Source: Cycas panzhihuaensis (Eukaryota; Cycadophyta). From it: 64,000 nt of DNA. This document shows, piece by piece, positions 11,700 through 21,428 of this stretch; position 1 is the first letter of the stretch; each line of letters opens with the position of its first letter. The notes under the pieces are model-generated. The model saw nothing but the letters and a program-made list of their open reading frames with translations. It did not search any database and was not told the DNA's origin. The DNA lies in the NCBI GenBank assembly GCA_023213395.1, contig CM041465.1, positions 135,291,741 through 135,355,740 on the forward strand. The letters are read 5' to 3'. A program made the position numbers and the translations under genes.

Positions 11700-12022
11700 T
11701 GTAGGCTTGTGGCAGAGAGCAGAGTAGTGTAGTAACCCCAAAATACTTCAATCCATATTGGAAAACATGCGAAATATCATTTGCATTAACCTGTATTTCT
11801 CAAAGTACATGAAACTTCCTTAAATAGGTGGTGTTGATGAATACTGGAGGAGATAACCCCATGAAATACATACTTTTGAGGGAGGAGGGAAACCTCCTCA
11901 ATCTCCAATTTAAATTATTATAAACTAATGTATAATATTAAATATACCTTACCTAACTTACCTTTGAGGCTTGCACATTGCATACTCCTATGTAGGATCA
12001 TGTGATGAGCAACAACCCAACA
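11700..12022 (-). repeat. 5' LTR of element C (323 bp)
   Basis: Starts TGTAGGCTTG and ends CCCAACA on the plus strand. It pairs with 7259-7581. Shared landmarks include CCAAAATACTTCAATCCATA and AACATGCGAAATATCATTTG. Followed by CACAT, one base different from the left flank TACAT. Confidence 0.88.
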
Positions 12023-12729
12023 CACATCTAGATGTAATCTTTGAGACCAGCCATATAGATTTTGACTAGGGTGGATTGATCAAGCTTTATATTGATCATA
12101 TTTTGAAGAGCTTGGAACTCATTAGTAAAATCTTTGACTGTTGAGGACTATTTTAGTCAAGTGAGCTAGCTAAAATTTTTTTAGTTCCACGTGTCCTCAT
12201 ACTACTCAAAGAAGCTTTTACAGAACTAATCCCAAGATTGATTTATAGGGTATTCCTTCTACCACCATTAAAACCAATGATGAGCCTACCCATTAAGATG
12301 GATGGATATAAAGGTAAGGTGGTCATCAATCAACATGGGGTGGAGTAAGAAATATGACTCCAACTTACTAATCAAAATCCTTGCATTGTCCTTATTTAAC
12401 TCTGGATAAAAAATAAGGATGTTGATTTTATGAGGGAAGGGTAGCTATCACAGTTAATTCTAAAATGGAGGAGTTGTTAGTGTCTACTATTGATTTGTTA
12501 GCCCTATTAAATTTGAGGTACTTTTTTAGTTGACAAGTTATTGGAGTAGCTGTGAGTATCTTACAAGATCAAGTTTAATATTTAAAAATTCACTTTTTAG
12601 GGCTACAAATTCTTTTGTATTCTAATTATTATTATTGTTGAGCTGTTCTTATATGTTATGGAACTCATCCTTAATAGTTGTGAAGCTACTTTCAAGTTGT
12701 TAGATTTTATCAGCTTGTTTGGTTGCCAT
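12023..12729 (-). pseudogene. Gag of gypsy element B (fragment)
   Basis: From an ATG at 12729 the minus strand reads MATKQADKI-QLESSFTTIK with stops, then gypsy gag motifs: FTNEFQALQNMI near 12100 and MAGLKDYI at the left end. The gag family usually continues AGLK-x-x-I-x-x-x-V-K. Its continuation (MYLKTSLLNTL) is found at 7257 on the other side of element C. The split therefore marks C's insertion into B. The fragment is non-functional. Confidence 0.7.
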
Positions 12730-13337
12730 TGTTAATTATGAGTATTAGCTTATGTGAGAGAAGACTAATTAAAATGCGAATAGATAGAAGAAGGGGATTA
12801 TGCGAAGTGGGAAGAGGAAGAAAGAACATAATGATGAAACATGGATAGATAGGAGGAAGGGGATTTAAAGAAGATGGGAATTGAGTGAAGGGATGAGAGG
12901 AGGGCAATGGGCTAGGGTGTCTATAGCCAGTTGACTCCAAAGTACAATGGACTCATCTAGTACACCGAAATAAGCATGAAAAGTCTGTCAAGATGGGTAT
13001 GTGCGTTTTAAGTGAATATTTTTATTGATAGGGCCCATGGGTAAATTAGGTACTAATAAGCATAAAAAGTGATTGTAAAAATTATCCTAATACAAAATGA
13101 TCAGCATGATGTGCTAATCAAACAAAGGTATATGAATTTTAATGGTACTTTTTTTGTTGTGGAGGAGTATTGTAAAGCATGACTAAGTAGAGTTTTTTAT
13201 TTTATTTTTCACTCATCCTTTTCTTTCTTTCTTTTTTCTTTTTTTTTTAAAATCTTAAGTCTAACTACAATAACAATTTTTGAATTCAAGATGTATTTTA
13301 AAAATTAGACTTGTTATTATCATCATCATCATCATCA

Positions 13338-13397
<60 letters not shown>

Positions 13398-14175
13398 CTT
13401 TAGTTTAAATATTGTGTCGTGATCTCAATCGAAAAGTGAGACATAATGTAAGTAATACAAGGTGTCATACCAACTACTAAACAAGGTGTGCTTGGTCTTA
13501 TAGGCCTTCCAATAAACTTTTTATATAGAAGCTCGAGGTAGGTAGCTTTGTGGTACTAACCACTAATCACTATATTATAGGACTTCAGCAACTAGTAGGT
13601 TGCTTATGTTAGGAAAGTTTCAAGACCTATAAGGGTCATCCTATATGTCAAAAATTTATATGGAGACATAATTCCATAGCCAAGTTCTGTTTAGGGCTTA
13701 GTTCAAGAGTGTTATCTCTAGTCCTTCATGTAAGAGATAGAAAAGTCACGATGCACTTAGCTAGAATAATAGATCCTTATGATTTTTAAAGACCCCCAAT
13801 ATAGGGTCTTTACCTAACTAGTTGGGTGGCCACCACATGGAGTCATCTACCCAGGAAAGAGAGGTGGAAAGGAGAAAAGGGTAGTTGCCAAGTAGAGTTA
13901 TCTACACTTGAATCAACATAGAAATAGAAATAAATGATTAAACTAAAAATAAACACAAGGAAAAAAAATTAAAGTGCTAGGCATTATCTAAAGAAAGAAG
14001 TTCCCCTTCCCTTACAACTCTTAAGTGGTTCTGATTCTATTCCTTAATCTCTGTGGAGAAAGTACTAAGAGAAGGTCTTTCCTCAATCTCTACTTAGGTA
14101 GAGAGAGTACTCGATTTGGCATAGTAAAAAAAAAAATCTCAATCTTTCTATTGAGCTACTTTCCATGATCACCAA
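12730..14175. other. Probable leader of element B, non-coding
   Basis: AT-rich sequence between the B gag start and a primer-binding-site match at 14176. Contains a T-rich run near 13220-13250 and the trinucleotide repeat at 13312. No domain is recognisable in any frame. Confidence 0.4.
13312..13395 (+). repeat. (ATC)n/(ATT)n trinucleotide microsatellite
   Basis: About eight ATC units followed by about twenty ATT units without interruption. The two-part structure suggests a point-mutated unit spread by slippage. Confidence 0.95.
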
Positions 14176-14191
14176 CGTGTCTTTGATACCA
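14176..14191 (-). other. Probable primer-binding site of element B
   Basis: The minus strand reads TGGTATCAAAGACACG, a one-mismatch match to the initiator-Met site within the core. The expected LTR would start at 14194 (TGATATGATTGC on the plus strand). Linking it to gag at 12729 is inference from order and strand. Confidence 0.5.
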
Positions 14192-14193
14192 CT

Positions 14194-14923
14194 TGATATG
14201 ATTGCTTTTGGGAATTCCTTTACACTTGATTAGAAAACTAAAATGCAAAGCATAAATGAACATAAAAATGGTCATTAAAAGTACATACCAAATAGATAAC
14301 AATAATTTCTCATTTAATAAACTAGCCTCTTTACATCTATAAGGCCTTAAATAAGCAAAATGACCATTTAGTCCATCAATCTTATTGGAGAGGCATTTGG
14401 TCTTTATTTTTGTTGGTGGCCTTAAGAAGCCCATGCACATATTTTAATAGTTAACATTAACATCTGCCTTCCACTAGCAAAAGGTACCTTCACAAGGGTT
14501 CTACCAACTGCTAGTAGTTATGTAACAAACCCTATCCTTCCCTTAGAAATAAATATGTCCCATTGTAAGGGAGTCTTTAATTGACCAGATCCTTATCTCT
14601 CTAGCATATTAGACTCTCCCTCCTTTGGGAGTTATTTTACTTCTAATCATATTCCAAACACCAAAAGTAGTGGTCCATTGTCACATTTTAGGTTGAGAAT
14701 GACTTCCTCATTCTCCTTTACCTTTAAGTGTGAGAGTCCACTAGAGTCAGATGCAAACATCCCCAAGCTATCCATCTTCATAGGTGGATCCTCATTGAGT
14801 GAGCGAGTCCCCAATGGTTGACTCTCAATAGGTCATTAATCTAGGGTCAAACCTTTCCTAGATCCTTACACTAATCAGTCCTCGTGATCTTTACTATAGT
14901 TTGATACAAATTTATCCTTTTGG
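14194..14923 (-). repeat. Possible start of the 5' LTR of element B, interrupted by element D
   Basis: The sequence to the right of the primer-site match is the expected place for the B 5' LTR. No second copy of B's LTR is in the window, so its length and far end cannot be set. Element D is inserted at 14924 and the same pre-insertion sequence resumes at 30009. No coding signal is seen. Confidence 0.35.
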
Positions 14924-14928
14924 GTAGG

Positions 14929-17508
14929 TGAAACGCTCTCCGCGGGGCAGTGATCCTACGTCTAGAAAAGGGATACAAAACACAACACTGACTGGGCTAG
15001 GCAGCGAGGATCTCACCTCGCAGGACGTCCGTACGTCGGAGCGCGGGTTCGGGGACTGCAAGGTGCTTGGTTGCTTCCAGGTAGCCATGCAAATACGAGG
15101 CCTTCCTACCCTTCGGATGGCTGGGAAGGAGAGGGAAACCTCGCGCATTGCGGCTTCTCAAGGTAATGAGAAGGCAATGAGAGGGCAACAAAATCAACGT
15201 GCAATAGGTGTGAAGTACAGTGTGGTTGGGGAATGCAACGTAAACGGGTCTTCTATCCCTATGTAATGCAAAGTAAAAGAAAGTAAATGTAAAATAAAAG
15301 ACTATTTCCTTTTTCCTTTATGTTTCCTTATCTTTTACTTATCAAGCATGTACAAAAAGCAAGAATGATATAAAAGGGAAAAAATAAAGGAAACGCGAGG
15401 AATACCTGGGTCCGGCGGTTGAGGTCAAAGTACAGTTGATCTCGCGTTGTTTTCGCTCCCTCCTTCTCCTTTCTCCACGCATGCGACGTCGATTGACGGT
15501 GATAAGGGGGTTCACTTACCTCCCCGTGAGCATGCAAAATCAAATGAAATGAGAGGACAAAAAGGAAACGCAAAACTAAAGGAGAGAAAGTACCATGGGT
15601 GAGCTAACCGGCAATGGGTTCGCTCCACGCGCTACCTCCACCAATGCGATCCTGCAAGAGAACACAAAGAGTACCTTCCTCTCGAGGGAGAGGCTACAAG
15701 ATATATAAGGAGATATATGTGTATGAACTGCAAACTGAAATCAACTTAGCTAATCAAACTAAGCTATATGTCAAAATGTAGCAAAACGGAAACGAGAGCA
15801 TATGAGGTATTCCTACGCTACCAAGTGCCACAAACACATGAAGCGGAACTGAGTATAGCCTCGGGATGGCCAACTCACCCACGAGAGGTCTCCAAAGGGG
15901 CCCGGGAAAGGAATGCCAGGTGGTGACAAAGGTGGATGTGGGTTGTCTCAAAACCGGTCTGGACACCCTGACACAATCTCCTAAACTCCTTTGACCTGTT
16001 CCTCAGGACAACGTGTACGGTAAGGGGAAGAGGACAAGGGACGGAACCCTTGAGGAGAAGGACGGCAATGGGGGACAGAACCTTGCCTATCTCCCTCAAA
16101 TCCTCGTGTATGCTCCCTTACTCTAGCTGACTGAGGAAAGAATGAAAGAAGACTTGGAGAAAATGAGGAAATCCAAAGAGAAAACCGGGAAAATGGATTC
16201 GGGTCAAGGTAGCACTAAGGGGCGGCTATGGCCAATGGTAGCTACTTTCATTCAAGGAGTAAAAACAAAGGGAAAGAAGGGGTAGAATGCTTGACAATGA
16301 ATATAAGAGACATGCAAGTATGTCTAAGGAGTTTGCAAGCAAAAAGCAAAGGGAATACAAGTAAAAAGAAGGAGAAATGCAAGAAAATACAAAAAAAAGC
16401 AAGTAAAGCTAAGGGGTACCTTGTGTAGAGAGGTCATGCATGCCTCCTACCACTAGGGACAGTAGCAATAGAGGTCAAATGAAGACTGATCATGAGTGTT
16501 CCCTGCTGCAAAGTAGATGGAAGAAGCCCTTTGTGAAGTTGGGGATGTGAAGCAAGTCTTTGGGGTAACTTCTTGGTTGAAGAAGTCCCTTGAATCTTTG
16601 TGCAGTTGCAAGAGGAAGAGAGCTGGTTGTGGGGAGTAGTAAGGGGCAGCAATGGCCCTGTAAAATCCACTGGTGGCAGCCTTATCCTTCCTCCTCAGTT
16701 GCTGTGCCTGAACTTCTTTGATTTCTGTGTCTTCTCTTGTCTTTTGTGGAGAGCTTTTCTTTAGAAAACTTAGAAAAATGAGCTCAAGAATGATGCAAAT
16801 GAGTAAAAAAAATCATTTTATGTCTTGTTCACAGTAAGTGAACGTTGGGGCATTGGGGCGCCTCCAATCGTACGGAGCCACGCGGCAGTTCCGTGAAAAA
16901 ACGCAGAAACTGTCGCGTGGTTCTCTTTTTTTAAAATTTCGAACAATCGTACCACGACAAATTCTGCGGTACCGCTGCAAATTCTGCGGTACCGCTTAGT
17001 TTACCGCGGTACTAGCCTGAAATTTAAAAAAGAGAAAAATAAAAGAAAAATCAAGCTTTTAAGGTAAGAACATGTACTAAACATGAATTACATCAGCTGG
17101 GGGGAAGGCCCAGGCAGTGGGCAAGTATCCAGAATGATGCAAAGAGCCCTAGCTAAGGGTTAGACCATACTTAAGAAGGATTGCAACATAAACGACATGT
17201 TATAACAAGAACAAACAAGCTGGCAGAAATAATCCCGAGAAACTATGGAGACATCGCGAGTGGTTGTAGGCCATACGGGGTGTCGCATTCGCTGAGGAAT
17301 GCCCCCGCTGTGAGTCGTCATAGGCTGAAGGCGTGCCATTAGGCACATGCATTATGAGCAAGCAAATAAACAAATGCATATAGACATGCATATGTCAATC
17401 AAACTACTCTAAACCACCTTAATTAACATAGGTAAGAAAAGTAAGAACATATACCTAAACAAACCTGTGTCGATGCGTCTCGAGTCCATTCCCAATAGCT
17501 GGGAAACA
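14929..17508 (-). repeat. 3' LTR of element D (2580 bp)
   Basis: Begins TGAAACGCTCTC and ends GCTGGGAAACA on the plus strand. It aligns along its whole length with 27432-30003, mostly at high identity by eye. Two patches (about 15030-15090 and 16850-17020) are strongly diverged from the other copy. Small open frames present in both copies (for example 15328-15573) have no recognisable domain and are probably chance. Confidence 0.95.
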
Positions 17509-17520
17509 CTGCCCCCTTGG
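17509..17520 (-). other. Polypurine tract of element D
   Basis: The minus strand reads CCAAGGGGGCAG directly before the TG of the 3' LTR. This is the expected primer for plus-strand DNA synthesis and confirms the orientation. Confidence 0.85.
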
Positions 17521-17877
17521 CAGCAGAGCCTCACTGCTCAGGAGCGTAATGTGATGGTAAATGCTAACAATCAAGAAATATGAGTAGCACATGCACATAT
17601 ATATAAAAGCAATAAAGAGCAGCACGTGGACCAAGGGCGTAGGCAAGTATCGTGGCGGAACGCGTGGACAAGGGGGACAGAGACGAGGATAACGTAGGGG
17701 CTGCCTATGCGTCGTCTAACATCGTCTTGAAACTAGAATAAGCAAGTAAAATGGGATGCCCCCGTTGCCAAGGTGCAACGCGAAGTAAGAGGGCATCGAA
17801 CAAGGTAGAGCGGGTACATCTAACTAACAACGACTGGAGGTTTGGGCACAGGCTGGCCAGGCAAGCCTCAAGGGCGG
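17521..17877. other. Spacer between polypurine tract and second RNase H of element D
   Basis: About 360 bp without a convincing reading frame. It contains an (AT)n stretch near 17594 and G-rich runs near 17640-17680. Probably the 3' untranslated part of the element. Confidence 0.5.
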
Positions 17878-18291
17878 TCATCTAGAAGAAGGGAGGCAAC
17901 GCTCAAGGATGAGGCAGACGAGGCTGTCAGCCTCAACGTTGAGGTGCCTCGGGATATGCTGGATATCAACTAACGAAAAACAAGCCAGGAGAGACCTGGC
18001 GGCAGATGCAAGGGTCCTCAGGTGAGGGCATCGCACCTGGTAAACCTGGGTGAGATGGGATACAATGACCTGAGAATTGTAAAACAACACAATGGAACCG
18101 TGATGGAAACGAAGAGCATCTGTAAGGGCTTCAATAACGGCCGTGTACTCGGCTTCGTTATTGGTAGCCTCGGGAAGAAAGATTCTGAAACGCAAGTGAT
18201 CGTGCCTGGAGGGACTGCGAAGAATCCACGCAGCGGCGGAAGGTCTGGGGTTGCCGCAACTTCCACCATTAGTGAAAACGAGGAGAGACAT
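17878..18291 (-). pseudogene. Archaeal-type RNase H (aRNH) domain of element D, active site damaged
   Basis: A 137-codon minus-strand frame matches the plant/archaeal RNase H family known as a second RNase H in Tat-lineage elements. Motifs: TNGGSCGNPRPSAAAW (residues 7-22), where the family has T-D-G-G-S; EATNNEAEYTAVIEAL (about 41-56) with the catalytic glutamate intact; LFYNSQVIVS (about 68-77), where the family has D-S-Q; and HLNVEADSL near the end with the last aspartate. Two of the four metal-binding acidic residues are therefore asparagine. It lies beside the 3' LTR, downstream of integrase and separated from it by the antisense PMD unit. In a working element it would assist RNA removal during reverse transcription. 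Confidence 0.82.
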
Positions 18292-18820
18292 GGCTGGGTA
18301 CTAGGCTCTGGCAGTAAACAAATAGCGATGCAAGCAAAAACAAAGACTCGAATAGCAAGTGTGAACCGGGCCGAGAAGGGTAGGAGGACCTGGCAATGAG
18401 GTTACCCAAGAATGAAAGCAAGCAATCCGGCCACTGCTGGAGAGTGGGCAGAGAAAAGGCGCCCTGGGGTGCCAAAGGTTGTTTGGGAAAGCAACACACG
18501 CCCCCAGGCGGGGGGAGCATTTCCTTTGGGGACCCGAGGGGTGAGAAAGGGCTGCAAAAATGAGTCTAAGGCGACGAAACGAGCCAAATGAGTATAAACT
18601 CGGACATACACGGGAGTAGCACGTAAAACGATGTAAAAAGGCCCTGCCAAAAGTGTAATAATGAGGCGCCATAAATGCCCTTGCAAGAGAGGGCAAAAAG
18701 GGTGTCCATAAAGCACAACGAGCGACAGGGCCAGAAGGCAAAGGCTAACAGCGTGATGAGATGGTCCCAACGATTGTCACGGAGCCAGAAACGGAAGAAG
18801 TGCCCGTCGGGGCCCCCACC
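18292..18820. other. Region between aRNH and the antisense promoter of element D
   Basis: About 530 bp. Overlapping minus-strand frames of up to 146 codons exist (18301-18741 and others), but they are rich in Pro, Ser and Leu, overlap each other in different frames and show no family motif. They are most likely by-products of GC-rich sequence. The segment is the natural place for upstream promoter elements of the plus-strand gene. Confidence 0.45.
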
Positions 18821-18828
18821 TATATAAG
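18821..18828 (+). promoter_or_regulatory. TATA box of the antisense PMD gene in element D
   Basis: TATATAAG on the plus strand, in the setting CACCTATATAAGGAAAAC, a strong match to the plant TATA consensus. A start site about 30 bp downstream, near 18855, would precede the PMD reading frame by roughly 650 bp. The orientation is opposite to the retrotransposon genes. Confidence 0.55.
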
Positions 18829-19508
18829 GAAAACTAATGAAAATTGATTTCATTTTCACCGGCTCTCGTACGAAACCAGAGCCTTACCCTTACGACACGG
18901 AGCACTACCCGACTTCAGGGGCACACAGAGGACGATCTGACCGTTGGATTCGAGCGTAGAGATAGCCGTTACGATCGCGGGGACGGGATGGCGACAGTCA
19001 GGCCAGATCAAGTGAGTGGATCTAACGAAACCCTCGTCATTTCAAAGTTTAAAGTTTATTGCCTTTTATTTAAATTTTAATGCTTTTTATGCCCCTTATG
19101 GGCAATTGGAGGCCTCTCGGAGTCCGAATTAGACCCAGAAAGTGGCGGGGACCTGGGCATTAGGCAGCCCTGGTCCCGGTGGGCCCCACAGGGGGTCCAC
19201 CACAAAAAGTTTCGATTTTCTGGGCCAAAACCCCCCTTTTTAGGGGTTCTTGCGTGATCTGCGGCTTAAGATCGCGCAAGATCATGATCTTAGCCATGGA
19301 TCGCCAGTGGAAGGATCGCCACTTGGCGCCAATTTAGCTGTAGCTAAATTCGAGTGGTACATGCACGTAAAATCGAAAAAGCCAAAACAGGGCCAACAGT
19401 CTGGGAAGCAAAAAAAAACACCGACAAGCAAGTGGGTCTGGAGGAGTGCTAGGGAACTGATTTGGATTAACTTTTGTCGATTGCAGCGATCACCATGATG
19501 AACAAATC
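18829..19508 (+). other. Probable 5' untranslated region of the antisense gene
   Basis: Plus-strand sequence between the TATA box and the PMD frame. It holds two open frames (18844-19080 and 19250-19498) without recognisable motifs, and a very short upstream ATG frame just before 19509. An intron may be present, but no convincing splice pair was identified. Confidence 0.4.
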
Positions 19509-19934
19509 ATGAATGTCGGCATGCCCATCCTTAGTTACCTGGAGATGTCGACGGAGGGCGACAGGGCGATTTTAAAGAGATGCGGCCTGTACAAGGCCCT
19601 GAGGACCCCCCAGTTCGCATCAGATCAGCGGTTCCTAGTGGACATAGTGTCGCACTGGGATAGGAGGAGGCACGTGTTCCACTTGCCTCAGATAGGGGAT
19701 ATATCCATCACCCCAGAGGACATTAGACGGATCTTAGGGGTGCCAACGATGGGGAGACCCGTGAGACTGAGGACGCCAAGACCGAGGCGGCGACACGAGA
19801 GGCGCCCGGTTTCTCACGCAAGGACATGTGGCGGAGGGAGCTCCCTCCGCAAGATTTATGTTGGGGATTCCTCGGGTGAGGAAGCTTATTTTGCTATGCA
19901 TTCTGTTCCGGATCTCCCGGAAATAGAACTATAG
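19509..19934 (+). CDS. Plant mobile domain (PMD) reading frame, antisense to element D
   Basis: A 141-codon plus-strand frame starting MNVGMPILSYLEM. Residues about 22-82 match the plant mobile domain (aminotransferase-like, found in MAIN/MAIL1-type proteins and in several transposon families): LKRCGLYKALRTPQFASD, then VDIVSHWDRRRHVFHLPQIG, then ISITPEDIRRILGVPTMGRP. The characteristic H-x-F-H-L-P and D-V/I-x-x-x-L-G-x-P features are present. After about residue 85 the frame becomes arginine-rich and loses family resemblance, probably because of a frameshift. It lies on the strand opposite gag-pol, between integrase and aRNH, downstream of its own TATA box. PMD proteins are linked to gene silencing control in Arabidopsis. 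A role here, such as countering host silencing, is inference only. Confidence 0.72.
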   Translation: MNVGMPILSYLEMSTEGDRAILKRCGLYKALRTPQFASDQRFLVDIVSHWDRRRHVFHLPQIGDISITPEDIRRILGVPTMGRPVRLRTPRPRRRHERRPVSHARTCGGGSSLRKIYVGDSSGEEAYFAMHSVPDLPEIEL

Positions 19935-20160
19935 GGAGATCCCAGGCGGATGGGTGGACGCAGCGTGCCGGTGCGAGGCCAGTGAGAGGATGGACTGGGC
20001 TACCCTAGTTGTGGCGAACCTCGTCGCCCAACTAGATACCATCAGGAGGTCAGGACGAGGAGGGTTTTCATACTGACGCGTTCGCAAAGGTCGGTTCTTT
20101 GATCATTTTGAGGCAGTGGCGCCGGCAGGGGGGCCATTCCCCATAGCGAGGTAGGCCCCG
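19935..20160 (+). pseudogene. Middle of the PMD protein, frameshifted
   Basis: No single frame is open here, but a conserved-looking segment starts at 19990 (MDWATLVVANLVAQLDTIRR) and is followed in another frame by HTDAFAKVG near 20070. A W-x-x-L-V-x-x-x-L helix of this kind is common in the middle of PMD proteins. The pieces sit in order between the N-terminal PMD block and the acidic linker, so the gene seems to continue through here with at least one indel. Confidence 0.5.
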
Positions 20161-20695
20161 ATGGTCCATAGATGGCAGACGAGATTCCGGGGGACAGAGG
20201 ACCAGGCACATGTCTGCCGGTCGGTCGACGCGACATCGCTTGACCTCCTCACTCTGACAGACTACATAGCAGATCCGTACAGGGCAGTGAGGTGGGCAAG
20301 TGATGACGGCGCGGGAGGGGCAGGAGCTCCCATCGATGACAGCGATGACGATGATGACAATGGGGGTGATGACAGCGACGATGGGGGAGATGGGGCTGGT
20401 CCATCCCGACTTGCGGGAGAGGCGAGTCTATCACAGGCACCTGAGGACGTAGCTGGACCATCCGGGGCTGCCACGGGAGGGGCAGGCCCATCAGGAGCTG
20501 CCGAGACGAGCAGGGCGACTAAGACCAGGGGGCGCAGGCTACGGATCGTGAGGAGATTCGGTGAGGCGAGGGTCGAGCTGGTCCCTACCGGAGAGGCAGG
20601 CGGCAGGATGTCTTGGGAGGATGAGGCACCGGCAGCTGGCGGAGAGCCAGGAGAGGGAGACGTCGCCCGAGCAGAGGATCCGGTAGCCATGGCAG
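20161..20695 (+). CDS. Acidic linker part of the antisense PMD gene, ending at an intron donor
   Basis: A plus-strand frame that begins near 20161 with SLDLLTLTDYIADPYRAVRW and then a strongly acidic tract rich in D and G (DDSDDDDDNGGDDSDDGG), followed by Gly/Ala/Pro/Ser-rich sequence and basic TRGRRLRIVRRFGEAR. It stops 11 bases after a canonical splice donor (GCAG|GTGAG at 20695/20696), so coding probably passes into the next exon. Overlapping minus-strand frames here are proline- and serine-rich shadows. Low-complexity acidic linkers follow the PMD in some transposon-encoded proteins; function is unknown. Confidence 0.55.
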
Positions 20696-20803
20696 GTGAG
20701 ATCTAACCGTTTCCTCAGTCGTTTGACATCTAGATAGATTTTGATTTGATTTTATGATATGCATCGAGGATACACACTGACACATGGCATGTTGCATTGA
20801 CAG
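20696..20803 (+). other. Predicted 108-bp GT-AG intron in the antisense gene
   Basis: The donor GCAG|GTGAGATC and acceptor GCATTGACAG|GTGTAG are good plant splice sites. The interior is T-rich and AT-rich against GC-rich flanks, as typical for plant introns. Removing it keeps the reading frame open from the linker exon (ending VAMAG) into the next exon (VVEVQRLVEAM). Prediction only. Confidence 0.65.
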
Positions 20804-21428
20804 GTGTAGTGGAGGTCCAGCGACTGGTCGAGGCTATGGTGAGGGAGTTGTTCCCTCGGTCTCACGCAGGGGCAACCGCCCATCCAGCAGGATGTGCCCA
20901 GACGGCGGGGCCTACATGCGAGCATTCACCCCATTGGTGCGGCGAGACATCGGTGAAGAGACCCAGAGCACATGGCATTCTGGGGCAACAGCCGAGAGCT
21001 CGATGCACTGTGGCGAGCGAGATGAGCTGCGTGGATGGATCCAGGCCTTGGAGGCACAGAGCGGGCCAAGAGGAGACATAGGGAGTAGCACTCGCCTTGC
21101 AGTCCTAGAGGAGCGCTTTAAGGCGTCAGAGGAGAGGTTTAGAGCCATCGAGGAGGGACTCCGAGGCAAGAGGGACCGCATCCAGGTCCGCTACGACCAG
21201 TTGGTGGCGCAGATGGTCTCTAGGTCGAGTAGGAGCCGCACACACACACACACACGGTGGCTACGACTCCGAGGCAGCCTAGGGACGAGGAGAGCGAGGC
21301 AGGCAGCTCGCGGAGGCCTAGGAGGAGCCTCGCAGGGATGTGTTCCCCAGGAGAGGGATCACACAGACCAGGAGATAGGACCCCGGGATCTAAGCGTGAG
21401 TGAGAGATTAGGAGATGCACATGTATGA
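20804..21428 (+). CDS. C-terminal coiled-coil exon of the antisense PMD gene (frameshifted)
   Basis: After the acceptor the frame reads VVEVQRLVEAMVRELFPRSH and stays open to 21081. A second plus-strand frame (to 21428) carries a heptad-like segment around 21110-21215: LAVLEERFKASEERF followed by RAIEEGLRGKRDRI and YDQLVAQM. The switch between frames implies an indel in this copy. A leucine/glutamate-rich coiled coil suggests self-association. A (CA)n run at 21239-21254 interrupts the tail. The protein end is not certain. Confidence 0.5.

Larger units (their letters stand above)
7259..12022 (-). mobile_element. Element C: non-autonomous copia-like LTR retrotransposon inside element B
   Basis: A 4.76-kb unit bounded by two similar 323-bp LTRs (7259-7581 and 11700-12022). 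A polypurine tract beside the left LTR and a Met-type primer-binding site beside the right LTR show minus orientation. The flanks TACAT (7254-7258) and CACAT (12023-12027) are a target duplication differing at one base. Only a gag remnant remains, close to the 3' LTR; no protease, integrase or RT was recognised. It interrupts the gag reading of element B, so it is younger than B. Confidence 0.88.

Noticed and set aside
15328-15573. 81-codon frame conserved in both LTRs of element D (also 27839-28084)
   Set aside because: Its conservation follows from LTR duplication. The sequence is rich in Phe and Leu with no family match, and LTRs are not expected to encode it.
18301-18859. Four overlapping minus-strand frames between aRNH and the TATA box
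   Set aside because: They overlap each other in different frames, have biased composition and show no motif. An env-like gene was considered and dropped for lack of signal peptide, transmembrane pattern and conservation evidence.
20249-20690. Minus-strand Pro/Ser-rich frames of 80 and 142 codons
   Set aside because: They are the reverse of the Asp/Gly-rich linker of the PMD gene. The plus-strand reading has a splice site and neighbouring domains; the minus reading has none.
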